From CAIOSQ01 sp964434345 (GTDB taxonomy: Bacteria; Pseudomonadota; Alphaproteobacteria; CACIAM-22H2), in assembly GCA_964434345.1 (NCBI GenBank), contig CAYSUY010000003.1, positions 3,088 to 67,087 of the forward strand: a stretch of 64,000 nucleotides of DNA, in the 5' to 3' direction. The position numbers and the translations under genes are program-made. Under the pieces are notes generated by a model. The model saw only the letters and a list, made by a program, of their open reading frames with translations, was not told the origin of the DNA and ran no database searches. Shown here piece after piece: positions 17,489-26,071 of this stretch; position 1 is the first letter of the stretch, and the number at the start of each line of letters is the position of its first letter.

Positions 17489-19000
17489 ATGCCACTCCAT
17501 CCGCGTGCCGGGCTGATACCCCTCGCGATAGCGCTTGCCTTCGGCATCGCGATACCGGCCTCAGCAGCCGGCGACGAGCCGGCCATGTCGCCAGGCGTCG
17601 AACGGGTGCCTCACGACCCGAAGGTGTTCAAGGCCGATCCGGTCTACGGCACGCAAAGCTACGACCCGGCGCGCCAGATAGAAATCTATGGTGGCAAGCG
17701 AGACGTCCCAGAACCACGCCCGCTGCTCGAGGTCGGCCGCCCTCTCTATCGCGAGGGACCGCTGCCACCCTCCTATCATTTCCTCGGCGCCAAGAACCCC
17801 GTCAGCCCGTCCCTGATCCTCTACGGCGACTGGCGGACAGCGATCGCTTCGAACGACAACGGCCGCGGCAAGTCGACGTCGCAGGTGGCGACGCGCCTCA
17901 ACCTCGAGGCCGATTTCGCGATCACCTCGACCGAACGCATCCATGCGCTGTTCCGGCCCTTCGACAAGGGTGGTCGTTTCACGCGCCACGAATTCGCGGG
18001 CGAAAACAGGCGTAGCGAGTTCATCCTCGACGGCAATGTCGACGCGCTCTTTTTCGAGGGGGATCTCGGCAACATCGCCGCCGGTCTTTTTGGCACCTAC
18101 GGTTCCCTTGATGTACCGGTTGCCGCCGGACTCATGCCGCTGGTGTTTCAAAACGGTGTCTGGATGGACGATGCCATCACCGGCTTCGCGGTCGGCCATG
18201 CCGGACGCAACAGCCGGAGCCTCGGCATCTCAAACATGGACGTGTCCGTGTTCGCCGGCTTCAACAAGGTCTCAAGCCCGGCGCTGCGCAACGCCGCAGG
18301 TGAACCCGCGGACCGCGACGCGCGCGTCATCGGCGCGGCCTTGTTCCTCGACGCCAACGAGGGGCATTGGGAATTCGGCCTCGGCCATGTCGAGGGCAAG
18401 AACGCCCTCACCGATCAAGGATACAGCAGCGCGGCGATCTCCTTCACGCGGCGCTATGGCGGATGGCTGTCCAACAGCATTCGCATCGTTGGCGCCTTCG
18501 GTCAGGACCGCGAGCGCAACCGACAGCAGAGCGCTGATGGTTTCGTCGTTCTGCTCGAGAATTCGTTGATTACATCAAAGCCGCTGACATTAGTTCCCTA
18601 CTTCAACGCCTTCGCGGGGTTCGACCGGCCACAATCTCTTGCGCGCGATTCGGGCGCGGGCGGGATCCTGAAGAATACCGGTATCCTCTTCGAGACCGAT
18701 GGCTTGACGAACTTTCCTAAACTCGACGACACCGCCCACAACACCTACGGGGGATCGCTCGGACTGCAGTACCTTTTCAATCTCGATCAGCAGATCGTGG
18801 TCGAAGTCGCGGGGCTGAATGTCCATGGAGGAACCCTCGAGGCGGGGCGTTCTGCCCGCGGGGCCCAATTCGGGGCAGGCATCCGCTACCAGCTTCCCCT
18901 GACCAAATCGCTGATCTTCCGCGCCGACGCGATCGCCGCTCATCGCGAGAACGACGAGAACATTTACGGCGTCCGATCGGAATTGCGGCTGAAGTTCTGA
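17489..19000 (+). CDS. Outer-membrane beta-barrel (porin-like) of the cytochrome operon
   Basis: The 503-residue product starts at an ATG eight bases after CGGAGG. A Sec signal ends at PASAAGDE (about residue 28). The remaining sequence alternates polar and hydrophobic residues in short strands bounded by Gly/Asn/Asp turns, and the protein ends ELRLKF with a terminal Phe, the usual barrel-assembly signal. No Cys-heme motifs are present. Placed 20 bases after the pentaheme gene, it could form the sheath of a porin-cytochrome conduit, as MtrB does for MtrA; that role is inferred, and no MtrB sequence motif was recognised. Confidence 0.75.
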   Translation: MPLHPRAGLIPLAIALAFGIAIPASAAGDEPAMSPGVERVPHDPKVFKADPVYGTQSYDPARQIEIYGGKRDVPEPRPLLEVGRPLYREGPLPPSYHFLGAKNPVSPSLILYGDWRTAIASNDNGRGKSTSQVATRLNLEADFAITSTERIHALFRPFDKGGRFTRHEFAGENRRSEFILDGNVDALFFEGDLGNIAAGLFGTYGSLDVPVAAGLMPLVFQNGVWMDDAITGFAVGHAGRNSRSLGISNMDVSVFAGFNKVSSPALRNAAGEPADRDARVIGAALFLDANEGHWEFGLGHVEGKNALTDQGYSSAAISFTRRYGGWLSNSIRIVGAFGQDRERNRQQSADGFVVLLENSLITSKPLTLVPYFNAFAGFDRPQSLARDSGAGGILKNTGILFETDGLTNFPKLDDTAHNTYGGSLGLQYLFNLDQQIVVEVAGLNVHGGTLEAGRSARGAQFGAGIRYQLPLTKSLIFRADAIAAHRENDENIYGVRSELRLKF

Positions 19001-19018
19001 GAACCGGAAGAGACGCGC

Positions 19019-20290
19019 ATGATTGAGACACTTCTGCCTGCCGCAGCGACGATTTTCCTCGCCGGCCTCGGAGCGCGCCTCGCCGTCGCCGGTTGGCGTG
19101 AGATCGACGCGTCGATGGCGGCGCGGCGAAGCGCCGAGGCCGAGCGAGCGATTCTCGCTGCACGTGTCGCCGAGATCGCCGAGCGCCGGACGCGCGAGCG
19201 CGAAAAGGCGGAACGGACCTGGGACGGGTTCCGCAAATTCGTTGTTGCGCGGAAGGTGCTCGAGGCAAGGGACACATGCTCGTTCTATCTTGAGCCTCAC
19301 GACCGGCGACCGCTGCCGGGTTTCAATCCCGGCCAGTATCTGACTTTTCGTCTGCCGATCCCGGGGCAGTCGAAGCCGGTGACGCGCTGCTACTCGCTCT
19401 CGGATGCGCCACACGCGGATTACTTCCGGGTGACGATCAAGCGCATCGCAGCCCCGCCAGGCAAGCCCGAGATCCCCGCAGGTGTCGCATCCTGCTACTT
19501 CCACGACGAGATCGACGTCGGAGACATCGTCGATGTGCGGGCTCCCGCAGGAGGCTTCTGGCTCGATCCGGCGGACACGATGCCGGTGGTGCTGATCGGC
19601 GGTGGTGTCGGTCTGACGCCCGTGCTGTCGATGCTCAACGCTATTGTCGACGCGAATGCCCGCCGCGAAGTCTGGTTCTTCTACGGCGTTCGCAACGGTG
19701 CCGAGCATGCGATGGCAGACCATCTGCGCGCGATCCCAAACCGGAACCCGAATGTCAGCCTGAATGTCTGCTACAGCGATCCGGATCCCGGCGAGAGTCC
19801 TGGCGATCGCTTTCAGCATGTCGGGCGCGTGAGCGTCGACCTGATCCGCAAGGTGGTCGGCGACCTGGCCAATCCCCATTTCTATCTCTGCGGCCCGCCA
19901 CCGATGATGAAGTCGCTGGTCGAGGGCCTCGGTTCCGCCGGCGTTCCCGGCAGTCAGATCCATCATGAGGCCTTCGGGCCGGCCTCGGTCAAGGGTACGG
20001 CGGCGCCCGCCTCGGTGGCGACGGCGACCGCGGGGAATGATATCGGCGTCACCTTCGCCCGCACAGGCAAGCGGGTGACCTGGAATGGTGCGGCCACCAT
20101 CCTGGAGATGGCCGAGAGCGCTGGTATCGTCATGGAATCCGGCTGCCGCGCAGGAAACTGCGGAGCGTGTACCACAGCGGTTCGGCGCGGCGAGGTTGCC
20201 TATCCCAGCCCGCCGGGTGCCGATGTTGCCCCTGGGTCCTGCCTCGCTTGCGTCGGCATGCCGCGCGTGGAACTCGAGATCGACGCCTGA
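19019..20290 (+). CDS. Membrane-anchored FAD/NAD(P)H reductase with [2Fe-2S] domain
   Basis: The 423-residue product has an N-terminal membrane helix (about 4-24) and a charged helix to about residue 70. A ferredoxin-NADP reductase core follows: FAD motif RCYSLS at 123-128, nucleotide loop GGGVGLTPV at 194-202, and CGPPPMM at 291-297. The C-terminal plant-type ferredoxin domain has C376, C381, C384 and a fourth Cys at 408 or 411. It resembles the reductase components of oxygenases and NqrF, but there is no oxygenase here. It lies 18 bases after the porin gene, so it probably exchanges electrons between NAD(P)H and the operon's Fe-S/heme chain. Confidence 0.9.
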   Translation: MIETLLPAAATIFLAGLGARLAVAGWREIDASMAARRSAEAERAILAARVAEIAERRTREREKAERTWDGFRKFVVARKVLEARDTCSFYLEPHDRRPLPGFNPGQYLTFRLPIPGQSKPVTRCYSLSDAPHADYFRVTIKRIAAPPGKPEIPAGVASCYFHDEIDVGDIVDVRAPAGGFWLDPADTMPVVLIGGGVGLTPVLSMLNAIVDANARREVWFFYGVRNGAEHAMADHLRAIPNRNPNVSLNVCYSDPDPGESPGDRFQHVGRVSVDLIRKVVGDLANPHFYLCGPPPMMKSLVEGLGSAGVPGSQIHHEAFGPASVKGTAAPASVATATAGNDIGVTFARTGKRVTWNGAATILEMAESAGIVMESGCRAGNCGACTTAVRRGEVAYPSPPGADVAPGSCLACVGMPRVELEIDA

Positions 20291-20314
20291 CCACGCGCCT
20301 GAGTGGTTAACGTA

Positions 20315-20665
20315 TCAAAGGTCGCGGATGCGATTGGCCTCGCGGATGATGTCGATGTAGCGCCTTACGAGGGTGCGAACGATCATGGGGCTGCGCGCCA
20401 GCTCTTGTTCCAGTACGCGCCTTGGAATTACAGTAGCAACGGCGACGTCGACAGCTCGTGCGCCGGCGGAGCGTGGCCGGGAATCGACCAGCGCCATCTC
20501 ACCAAAGATATCGCCCGGTCCAAGAACCGCCAACACGGTCTCGCCCCCATCGGACGTGCGAAAGATCTCGATTCGCCCCTCCTTCAGGAGGAAGGCGTCG
20601 TCCGCCTGCATCCCCTGGAAGAACACGATCTCTCCCGGCCGGAAAACGCGCACGCGCAGCGACAT
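20315..20665 (-). CDS. Stand-alone cyclic-nucleotide-binding domain protein
   Basis: The 116-residue product is essentially one CNB domain; there is no DNA-binding helix-turn-helix. The start follows a good GGAGAC ribosome-binding site; longer in-frame starts exist upstream but give Arg/Ser-rich sequence unlike a protein. Motifs FRPGEIVFFQGMQADDAFLL and the cassette IFGEMALVDSRPRSAGARA are intact. It is convergent with the reductase gene, 24 bases away, and shares its domain type with the CNB-ferredoxin fusion, so it may be a second sensor of the same system. Confidence 0.85.
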   Translation of the reverse strand: MSLRVRVFRPGEIVFFQGMQADDAFLLKEGRIEIFRTSDGGETVLAVLGPGDIFGEMALVDSRPRSAGARAVDVAVATVIPRRVLEQELARSPMIVRTLVRRYIDIIREANRIRDL

Positions 20666-20760
20666 CCAGTCTCCTTCGACAAACGCGGAACGGGGCTGCG
20701 GAACGTTTCGGGTTTCGCTACCCCTTGACGTATCTCGACTGGAACAGGGTCGGCGCGCCT

Positions 20761-21192
20761 CTACCTTCGATCGCGGTCCGCGACGCGCTGCGCATCGACG
20801 GCTGGCGTCGGGACTTGCGTGACTGGCGGACGGGAGATATCCAAACCCTTCAGCGGATCGGACCACTCGACATCCACTCCGTCGACGAGGAAGCGCGCAC
20901 AACCGAATTGCAAGGACACGAACGCGTCCTGCCGTCGACGCAGCGCCCGACGCAGCACGTGAAGGCTCGTCCATACCATCGCGCCATCCCAATCCGGGCC
21001 TGCGGCGATGGATCCCAGTATCGCGCCGTCCCTGCCTACGACGTCGAGGAAGTAGTCGTTGCGATCATGGATCAGCCCAATGGGCTCATAGAACGTCACG
21101 ACGCGCCAGTTGGTCTGGCCACACCCGTCGAGGATTCGACGCAACCGCGCCCTCGACACATGGATCTGACTGAAAGCGAACATACGCGCCAC
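20761..21192 (-). CDS. Hypothetical protein, 143 residues
   Basis: A soluble protein beginning MARMFAFSQIHVSRARLRRI. It alternates hydrophobic strands and helices (WRVVTFYEPIGLIHDRNDYF, VVGRDGAILGSIAAG) and ends in a polar tail. I do not recognise the family. It lies upstream of the small CNB gene on the same strand with 95 bases between them. Codon use looks like a real gene in this frame. Confidence 0.55.
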   Translation of the reverse strand: MARMFAFSQIHVSRARLRRILDGCGQTNWRVVTFYEPIGLIHDRNDYFLDVVGRDGAILGSIAAGPDWDGAMVWTSLHVLRRALRRRQDAFVSLQFGCARFLVDGVDVEWSDPLKGLDISRPPVTQVPTPAVDAQRVADRDRR

Positions 21193-21364
21193 TCCGTCGG
21201 CCCTGCACGCGCCCCGCCGTGATGCGGAGTACAGGAAGCCGGAGCCGCAGGATCGCCGCCGTCGCGTTCGGGATCACAGGGATCGTATCCAATGCGGCGT
21301 AAACCAGCCCGATGGCCTACCGGTTCTGTCGCGACACGTAAGCCCTTGTCGCCGTTCAAGCAGC

Positions 21365-21419
21365 TTGACGCCGCGGCACGCAAACGCGACAAAATCAACG
21401 AAAATCCGCCACGTGGCGG
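21365..21419 (+). promoter_or_regulatory. Candidate promoter/operator region before mscL
   Basis: TTGACG at 21365-21370 resembles a -35 box; CAAAAT at 21390-21395 is a weak -10 with a long 19-base spacer. A perfect 14-base palindrome CCGCCACGTGGCGG lies at 21406-21419, between this site and the mscL start. It could bind a dimeric regulator or fold into a hairpin. The rest of the 281-base gap from 21193 to 21473 shows nothing else. Confidence 0.3.
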
Positions 21420-21473
21420 CACCCGGCCGTCGATCGGGTGGGGAACGAAATCCAGGACCTGAAGGGGCCGGCC

Positions 21474-21890
21474 ATGCTCAACGAGTTCAAATCCTTCATC
21501 GCGCGCGGCAACGTGCTCGACCTCGCCGTCGGCTTCATCATGGGCGCGGCCTTCACGGGCATCGTCGACTCGCTGGTGAAGGACATCATCATGGCGCTGC
21601 TCGGGCCCATCCTCGGCGGCATCGATTTCTCGAGCTGGTTCGTCCAGCTGACCGGCCGCGACAAGATCGCCCCGACGCTGAAGGCGGCGCAGGAGGCCGG
21701 CGTCGTGACGCTCAACTTCGGGCTCTTCCTCAACGCGGTGATCAAGTTCGTGCTGATCGCCTGGGCGGTCTTCCTGATCGTCAAGGCCGCCAACAAGGTC
21801 TTCCCGAAGGAGGCCGCGGCGCCGAAGGGACCGTCGGCCGAGGCGAAGCTGCTCGAAGAGATCCGCGACGTCCTCAAGAGCCGCGGCTGA
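21474..21890 (+). CDS. mscL: Large-conductance mechanosensitive channel MscL
   Basis: Homopentameric inner-membrane channel that opens under membrane tension during osmotic downshock. The ATG giving MLNEFKSFIARGNVLDLAVG is the usual family start and has AAGGGG upstream; a GTG 36 bases earlier is in frame but not needed. The 138 residues include both membrane helices (about 15-40 and 82-104), the gate segment DLAVGFIMGAAFTGIVDSL, and the charged C-terminal helix EAKLLEEIRDVLK. Confidence 0.96.
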   Translation: MLNEFKSFIARGNVLDLAVGFIMGAAFTGIVDSLVKDIIMALLGPILGGIDFSSWFVQLTGRDKIAPTLKAAQEAGVVTLNFGLFLNAVIKFVLIAWAVFLIVKAANKVFPKEAAAPKGPSAEAKLLEEIRDVLKSRG

Positions 21891-21907
21891 CCGGCCAGGG
21901 CGACGCG

Positions 21908-22300
21908 ATGCATCCCGTCGCCCTCGCCTGCACCGCCACGCTGGGCCTGCTGCTGTTCGGGCTCGGCGTCGCGGTGTCGCTGCGGCGGTTGCGCGAGCGC
22001 CGCGGCCTCGGCCTGCCCGACGATCCCACAAGCCCGCTCGCCAGGCTCGGGCGTGCCCATGCGAACACCGCGGAGTTCGCGCCGTTCCTCGCCGTCCTGT
22101 TCCTCTATCTGGGCGCGCATGCGCCGGGCGGCATCGAGTTGTCGCTGATCGTCGGCGCGACGGTGGCGCGCGTGTCCATCGTCGTCGGCATCCTCGCGTG
22201 GCCGACGATGAACGCGATCAACCCCTGCCGCTTCCTCGGCGCGCTCGGCACCTATGTCTTCGGGGCCGCGCTCTGCATTGCGCTGCTCGCGCGGATCTGA
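21908..22300 (+). CDS. MAPEG-family membrane protein
   Basis: The 130-residue product has four hydrophobic helices. Family hallmarks are a polar RLGRAHANTAEFAPFLAVLFL segment, where the MAPEG fold (microsomal glutathione transferase-like) carries its conserved R-x-x-N-x-x-E. The second half is a hydrophobic AINPCRFLGALGTYVFG. It starts 17 bases after mscL. Substrate cannot be told from sequence; bacterial members are rarely characterised. Confidence 0.85.
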   Translation: MHPVALACTATLGLLLFGLGVAVSLRRLRERRGLGLPDDPTSPLARLGRAHANTAEFAPFLAVLFLYLGAHAPGGIELSLIVGATVARVSIVVGILAWPTMNAINPCRFLGALGTYVFGAALCIALLARI

Positions 22301-22313
22301 GGTCGCGACGCGC

Positions 22314-23477
22314 TCAGCGCGCGATTTCGACGAGCACGGCGTCGAGCACGCGCAATCCCGCCGGCGTCGCCACGAGCGTGCCGTCCGCATCGCGGCGCAG
22401 GAACCCGCCCTCGATCACCCGGGCAAGGCCGCGCGGATCGAGCGCCGCATCGAGCGGCGTGCCGCAGACGCGCTGGAACCGTGGCGGTGAAATGCCAGCC
22501 GTGAGGCGCAACCCCATCAGCAACGCCTCGCGCGCGGCATCCGCCGGGGCCACGATGTCGCGCGCGGCCAGGCCCTCGCCCGTGGACGCGACCCGCGCCA
22601 TCCAGGTCTCCGGCGCGCGCTCGGCGCGCGTCGCGTATTTGATCCCGTCGATCGTCAGCCGCCCATGGGCGCCCGGGCCGACGCCGAGATAATCCTCGTA
22701 GCGCCAGTAGCCCAGATTGTGCCTGGACTCGGCGCCGGGTCGCGCATGGTTCGAGATCTCGTAGGCCGGCAGGCCATGCGCATCGAGGATGGCGCGCGTG
22801 GCGTCGAACATCGCGTCCGCGGTCTCGTCGTCGAGCGGTACGATGTCGCCGCGGCGGCGCAGCTGCTCGAACCGCGTGCCGGGCTCGAAGGTCAGCTGGT
22901 AGACCGAGAGATGCTCCCCCGCCAGCGCCAGCGCGGCGCCGAGCTCGCGCGTCCACGCATCCAGGCCCTGGCCGGGCCGCGCATAGATGAGATCGAAGCT
23001 GAACCGGTCGAAGATCGTCGCGGCGGCGGCGATCGCGCGGCGGGCCTCGTCGCCGCCATGAGCGCGGCCGAGCAGCCGCAGCGCGTCGTCGTCCAGCGCC
23101 TGCACGCCGATCGAGACGCGACCGATCCCGGCCGCGCGCAGGTCGCGAAACCGCGCGACCTCGGCCGAGTTCGGGTTCGCCTCGAGCGTGATCTCGACAT
23201 CGGGGGCGAGCGGCCAGAGCGCGGCGATGCGATCGATCACCGCCGCGACCGTCGCCGGCGCCATCAGCGAGGGCGTACCGCCGCCGAAGAAGACGCTGGT
23301 GACGCGCCGGCCGGCGAACGGCCGCGCCTGCGTCTCGAGGTCGTGCAGCAGGGCGTCACGCCAGCCTGTCTCGTCGATCGTCGACCGGACATGGCTGTTG
23401 AAATCGCAATAGGGACATTTCGAGACGCAGAACGGCCAATGGACGTAGACGCCGAAGCCCGGCGCGTCCGCGGTCAT
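22314..23477 (-). CDS. hemW: Radical SAM heme chaperone HemW
   Basis: The 387-residue product was long annotated as oxygen-independent coproporphyrinogen oxidase-like and is now known as a heme-transfer protein. The radical SAM motif is FCVSKCPYCDF (CxxxCxxC), preceded by VYVHWPF. The GGGTPS and EANP motifs and the C-terminal HemN domain (NLGYWRYEDYLGVGPGAH) are present. It lacks the extra N-terminal Cys region of true HemN. Its start overlaps the rdgB stop by four bases. Confidence 0.95.
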   Translation of the reverse strand: MTADAPGFGVYVHWPFCVSKCPYCDFNSHVRSTIDETGWRDALLHDLETQARPFAGRRVTSVFFGGGTPSLMAPATVAAVIDRIAALWPLAPDVEITLEANPNSAEVARFRDLRAAGIGRVSIGVQALDDDALRLLGRAHGGDEARRAIAAAATIFDRFSFDLIYARPGQGLDAWTRELGAALALAGEHLSVYQLTFEPGTRFEQLRRRGDIVPLDDETADAMFDATRAILDAHGLPAYEISNHARPGAESRHNLGYWRYEDYLGVGPGAHGRLTIDGIKYATRAERAPETWMARVASTGEGLAARDIVAPADAAREALLMGLRLTAGISPPRFQRVCGTPLDAALDPRGLARVIEGGFLRRDADGTLVATPAGLRVLDAVLVEIAR

Positions 23478-24088
23478 GCGAAACAGGCGGCGACCAGCTT
23501 CGCGAAGGCCTCGGCGCGATGGCTGATCCGATGCTTTTCGTCGGGATCCATCTCGCCATAGGTCAGGTCGCGACCCGCATGCAGGAACATCGGGTCGTAG
23601 CCGAACCCGCGCGTCCCGCGCGGCGGCCACACGAGGCGGCCATGCGCCTCGCCGCGGAAGCTCTCGACATGGCCGTCGGGCCAGGCGAGGGACAGCACGG
23701 CCACGAAATAGGCGCTGCGATCGGCAGCAGCGGCGATCCCCTCCTCGACCCGGCGCATCGCCGCGGAGAAATCCTTCTCGGGCCCCGCCCAGCGCGCGGA
23801 ATAGATGCCGGGTTGACCGCCGAGCGCGGCCACCACGAGACCGGAATCGTCAGCCAGCGCCGGCAGGCCGCTCGCGAGGGCGGAGGCGCGCGCCTTGAGT
23901 TCGGCGTTCGCCTCGAAGCTGTCGCCGGTCTCCTCCGGTTCCGGCAGCCCGAGCGCGCCGGCGCTGACGGTCTCGACGCCGAACGGCGCGAGCAGCGCGC
24001 CGATCTCGCGCACCTTGCCCGGATTGTGGCTGGCGATGACCAGCCGCGATCCCGTGAAGCGGCGGCATCCGCCCGGCTGCCTGACCAT
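23474..24088 (-). CDS. rdgB: XTP/dITP pyrophosphatase RdgB
   Basis: House-cleaning nucleotidase that removes deaminated purine triphosphates. The 204 residues carry the family signatures ASHNPGKVREI near residue 20, ALADDSGLVVAALGGQPGIYSARWAG (split across the active site) and GFGYDPMF. It lies between rph and hemW in the alphaproteobacterial order rph-rdgB-hemW. Confidence 0.96.
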   Translation of the reverse strand: MVRQPGGCRRFTGSRLVIASHNPGKVREIGALLAPFGVETVSAGALGLPEPEETGDSFEANAELKARASALASGLPALADDSGLVVAALGGQPGIYSARWAGPEKDFSAAMRRVEEGIAAAADRSAYFVAVLSLAWPDGHVESFRGEAHGRLVWPPRGTRGFGYDPMFLHAGRDLTYGEMDPDEKHRISHRAEAFAKLVAACFA

Positions 24089-24102
24089 CACCTGCACTCC
24101 GC

Positions 24103-24816
24103 TCAGGCCGTGGCCTGACGCTGCAACTCCATCAGCGCGGTGATGCCGCGCCGGGCCAGCGCCATGAGGGCGAGGAACTCGGACTCGGAGAACGGCGCGC
24201 CTTCCGCGGTGCCCTGCACCTCGATGATGCGTCCGTCGCCGGTAAGCACGAAATTGGCGTCGGCCTCCGCCTTGGAATCCTCGGCGTAGTCGAGGTCGAG
24301 GACCGGAACGCCCCCGAAGATGCCGCAGGACACGGCCGCGACCTGCCCGGTCAGGGGCATGGACGTGATCTGCCCGGCCTTGCGCAGGCGCGCGATCGCG
24401 CCGTGCAGCGCGACCCAGGACCCGGTGATCGCCGCGGTGCGCGTGCCGCCATCGGCCTGGATGACGTCGCAATCGAGCTTGATCTGACGCTCGCCGAGCG
24501 CCTGGAGATCGACGCAGGCGCGCAGGCTGCGGCCGATGAGGCGCTGGATCTCGAGCGTACGTCCCGACTGCTTGCCGCGCGCGGCCTCGCGATCGGTGCG
24601 GGTATGGGTCGAGCGTGGCAGCATGCCGTATTCGGCGGTGATCCAGCCGCGCCCGCTGTTGCGCATGAAAGGCGGCACCTTCTCCTCGATGCTGGCCGTG
24701 CACAGGACATGCGTATCGCCGAACCGCACGAGGCACGAGCCCTCGGCGTGGCGGGAATAGCCAGGCTCGAGGGAAACGGTTCGAAGCTGGTCGACGGCTC
24801 GGCCTGAAGGTCGCAT
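24103..24816 (-). CDS. rph: Ribonuclease PH
   Basis: Phosphorolytic exonuclease trimming tRNA 3' ends. The chosen ATG gives MRPSGRAVDQLRTVSLE and 237 residues, the family norm. Key segments: RTDREAARGKQSGRTLEIQR (phosphate-binding Arg/Ser region) and CDVIQADGGTRTAAITG. It is divergent from hrcA with 137 bases between them; there I see no CIRCE element. Confidence 0.96.
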   Translation of the reverse strand: MRPSGRAVDQLRTVSLEPGYSRHAEGSCLVRFGDTHVLCTASIEEKVPPFMRNSGRGWITAEYGMLPRSTHTRTDREAARGKQSGRTLEIQRLIGRSLRACVDLQALGERQIKLDCDVIQADGGTRTAAITGSWVALHGAIARLRKAGQITSMPLTGQVAAVSCGIFGGVPVLDLDYAEDSKAEADANFVLTGDGRIIEVQGTAEGAPFSESEFLALMALARRGITALMELQRQATA

Positions 24817-24953
24817 CGTGGATCCGGGATCAAGAGGAACGCGCACATTCGCGCCCGCCACGCTTAGTCGCCGCGGCGCACAAAGTCCATAGCCGGCGCC
24901 ATCCGCGCGGGCGCGCGTTGACGCCTCCGGACGGCGTTCCTAGATTGCCGTCC

Positions 24954-26039
24954 ATGAACATGGTCAAGCCCGGCGCATCCCTGCAGACCGAACGGGCATC
25001 GGCGACGATCTCGGCCCTCAACGAACGCAGCCGCGAGGTCTTCCGCGAGATCGTGGAGACCTATGTCGCCACCGGCGAGCCGGTCGGATCGCGCACCCTC
25101 GCACGGCGGCTCGGCGCATCGCTGTCGCCGGCGACCATCCGCAACGTCATGGCCGATCTGCAGGATCTCGGCCTGCTCTATGCGCCGCACACCTCGGCCG
25201 GGCGCCTGCCCACGGCGATCGGGCTGCGCCTCTTCGTCGACGGCCTCCTCGAACTCGGCGCGCTCGGCGAGGAGGAGCGCGCGGCGATCGACGCGCAATG
25301 CGCCGCCGCCGGTCGCTCGCTTCCCCAGGCCCTCCAGGAAGCCTCGGCGGCGATCGCGGGCCTGTCCCGCTGCGCCAGCCTCGTGATCGCGCCCAAGGGC
25401 GACGACGCGCTCAAGCATGTCGAATTCATCAATCTCGGCCCGGGCCGTGCGCTCGTCGTGCTGGTGACGAATAGCGGCCTGGTCGAGAACCGCCTCATCG
25501 AGGTGCCGGCCGGCCTCACCCCCTCCCAACTGGTCCAGGCGAGCAATTTCCTCAACGCCCGCCTCGCCGGTCGGACCCTCGGCGAGGCCCGCAGCGACGT
25601 GCTCACCGAGCTCGCGGAACATCGCGCCGTCCTCGACGAGCTGACGCGAAAGGTCGTCGAGGCCGGCCTCGCGACCTGGGCCGGCGACGCACGCGGTGGC
25701 TCTCTGATCGTCCGCGGTCAGGCGCGATTGCTGGAGGACGTCAACGCGCTCGAGGATCTCGAGCGCATCCGCATGCTGTTCGAGGCGCTGGAGACGCGCG
25801 AGACCATGGTGCGGCTGCTCGAGGCCGCCCAGGGCGCCGACGGCGTCCGCATCTTCATCGGCGCCGACAACGCCCTCTTCGATCTCGCGGGGTGTTCGAT
25901 GGTGATCGCACCCTATCGCAACGGCAGGTCGCAGATCGTCGGCGCGATCGGCGTGATCGGCCCGCAACGATTGAACTACGCGCGCGTCATCCCCATGGTG
26001 GATTATACGGCGCGCGTCATCGGCCGCATGCTCGGCTGA
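24954..26039 (+). CDS. hrcA: Heat-inducible transcription repressor HrcA
   Basis: Repressor that binds CIRCE inverted repeats upstream of chaperonin genes. The 361 residues contain the N-terminal winged helix (REIVETYVATGEPVGSRTLA, SPATIRNVMADLQDLGLL) and the C-terminal GAF-like domain ending GPQRLNYARVIPMVDYTARV. Two ATGs six bases apart are possible starts. No CIRCE sequence is visible in front of hrcA, grpE or dnaK, so targets such as groESL must lie elsewhere. Confidence 0.96.
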   Translation: MNMVKPGASLQTERASATISALNERSREVFREIVETYVATGEPVGSRTLARRLGASLSPATIRNVMADLQDLGLLYAPHTSAGRLPTAIGLRLFVDGLLELGALGEEERAAIDAQCAAAGRSLPQALQEASAAIAGLSRCASLVIAPKGDDALKHVEFINLGPGRALVVLVTNSGLVENRLIEVPAGLTPSQLVQASNFLNARLAGRTLGEARSDVLTELAEHRAVLDELTRKVVEAGLATWAGDARGGSLIVRGQARLLEDVNALEDLERIRMLFEALETRETMVRLLEAAQGADGVRIFIGADNALFDLAGCSMVIAPYRNGRSQIVGAIGVIGPQRLNYARVIPMVDYTARVIGRMLG

Positions 26040-26071
26040 CCGTGCCCGGCCAAGACAGGAGTTCCTTCGAC

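Noticed and set aside
9147..20290. Identity with MtrCAB or Cyc2-type iron systems
   Set aside because: Heme numbers (4, 10, 5), the bipartite decaheme and the CNB-ferredoxin do not match those systems, and no MtrB-specific motif was seen in the barrel.
20666..21473. Plus-strand coding gene opposite the CNB and 143-residue genes
   Set aside because: Open frames here are Arg/Thr/Ser-rich with no hydrophobic core, while the minus-strand frames give protein-like sequence and a good ribosome-binding site.
24817..24953. CIRCE operator upstream of hrcA
   Set aside because: No TTAGCACTC-N9-GAGTGCTAA-like repeat is present in this gap, nor before grpE or dnaK.
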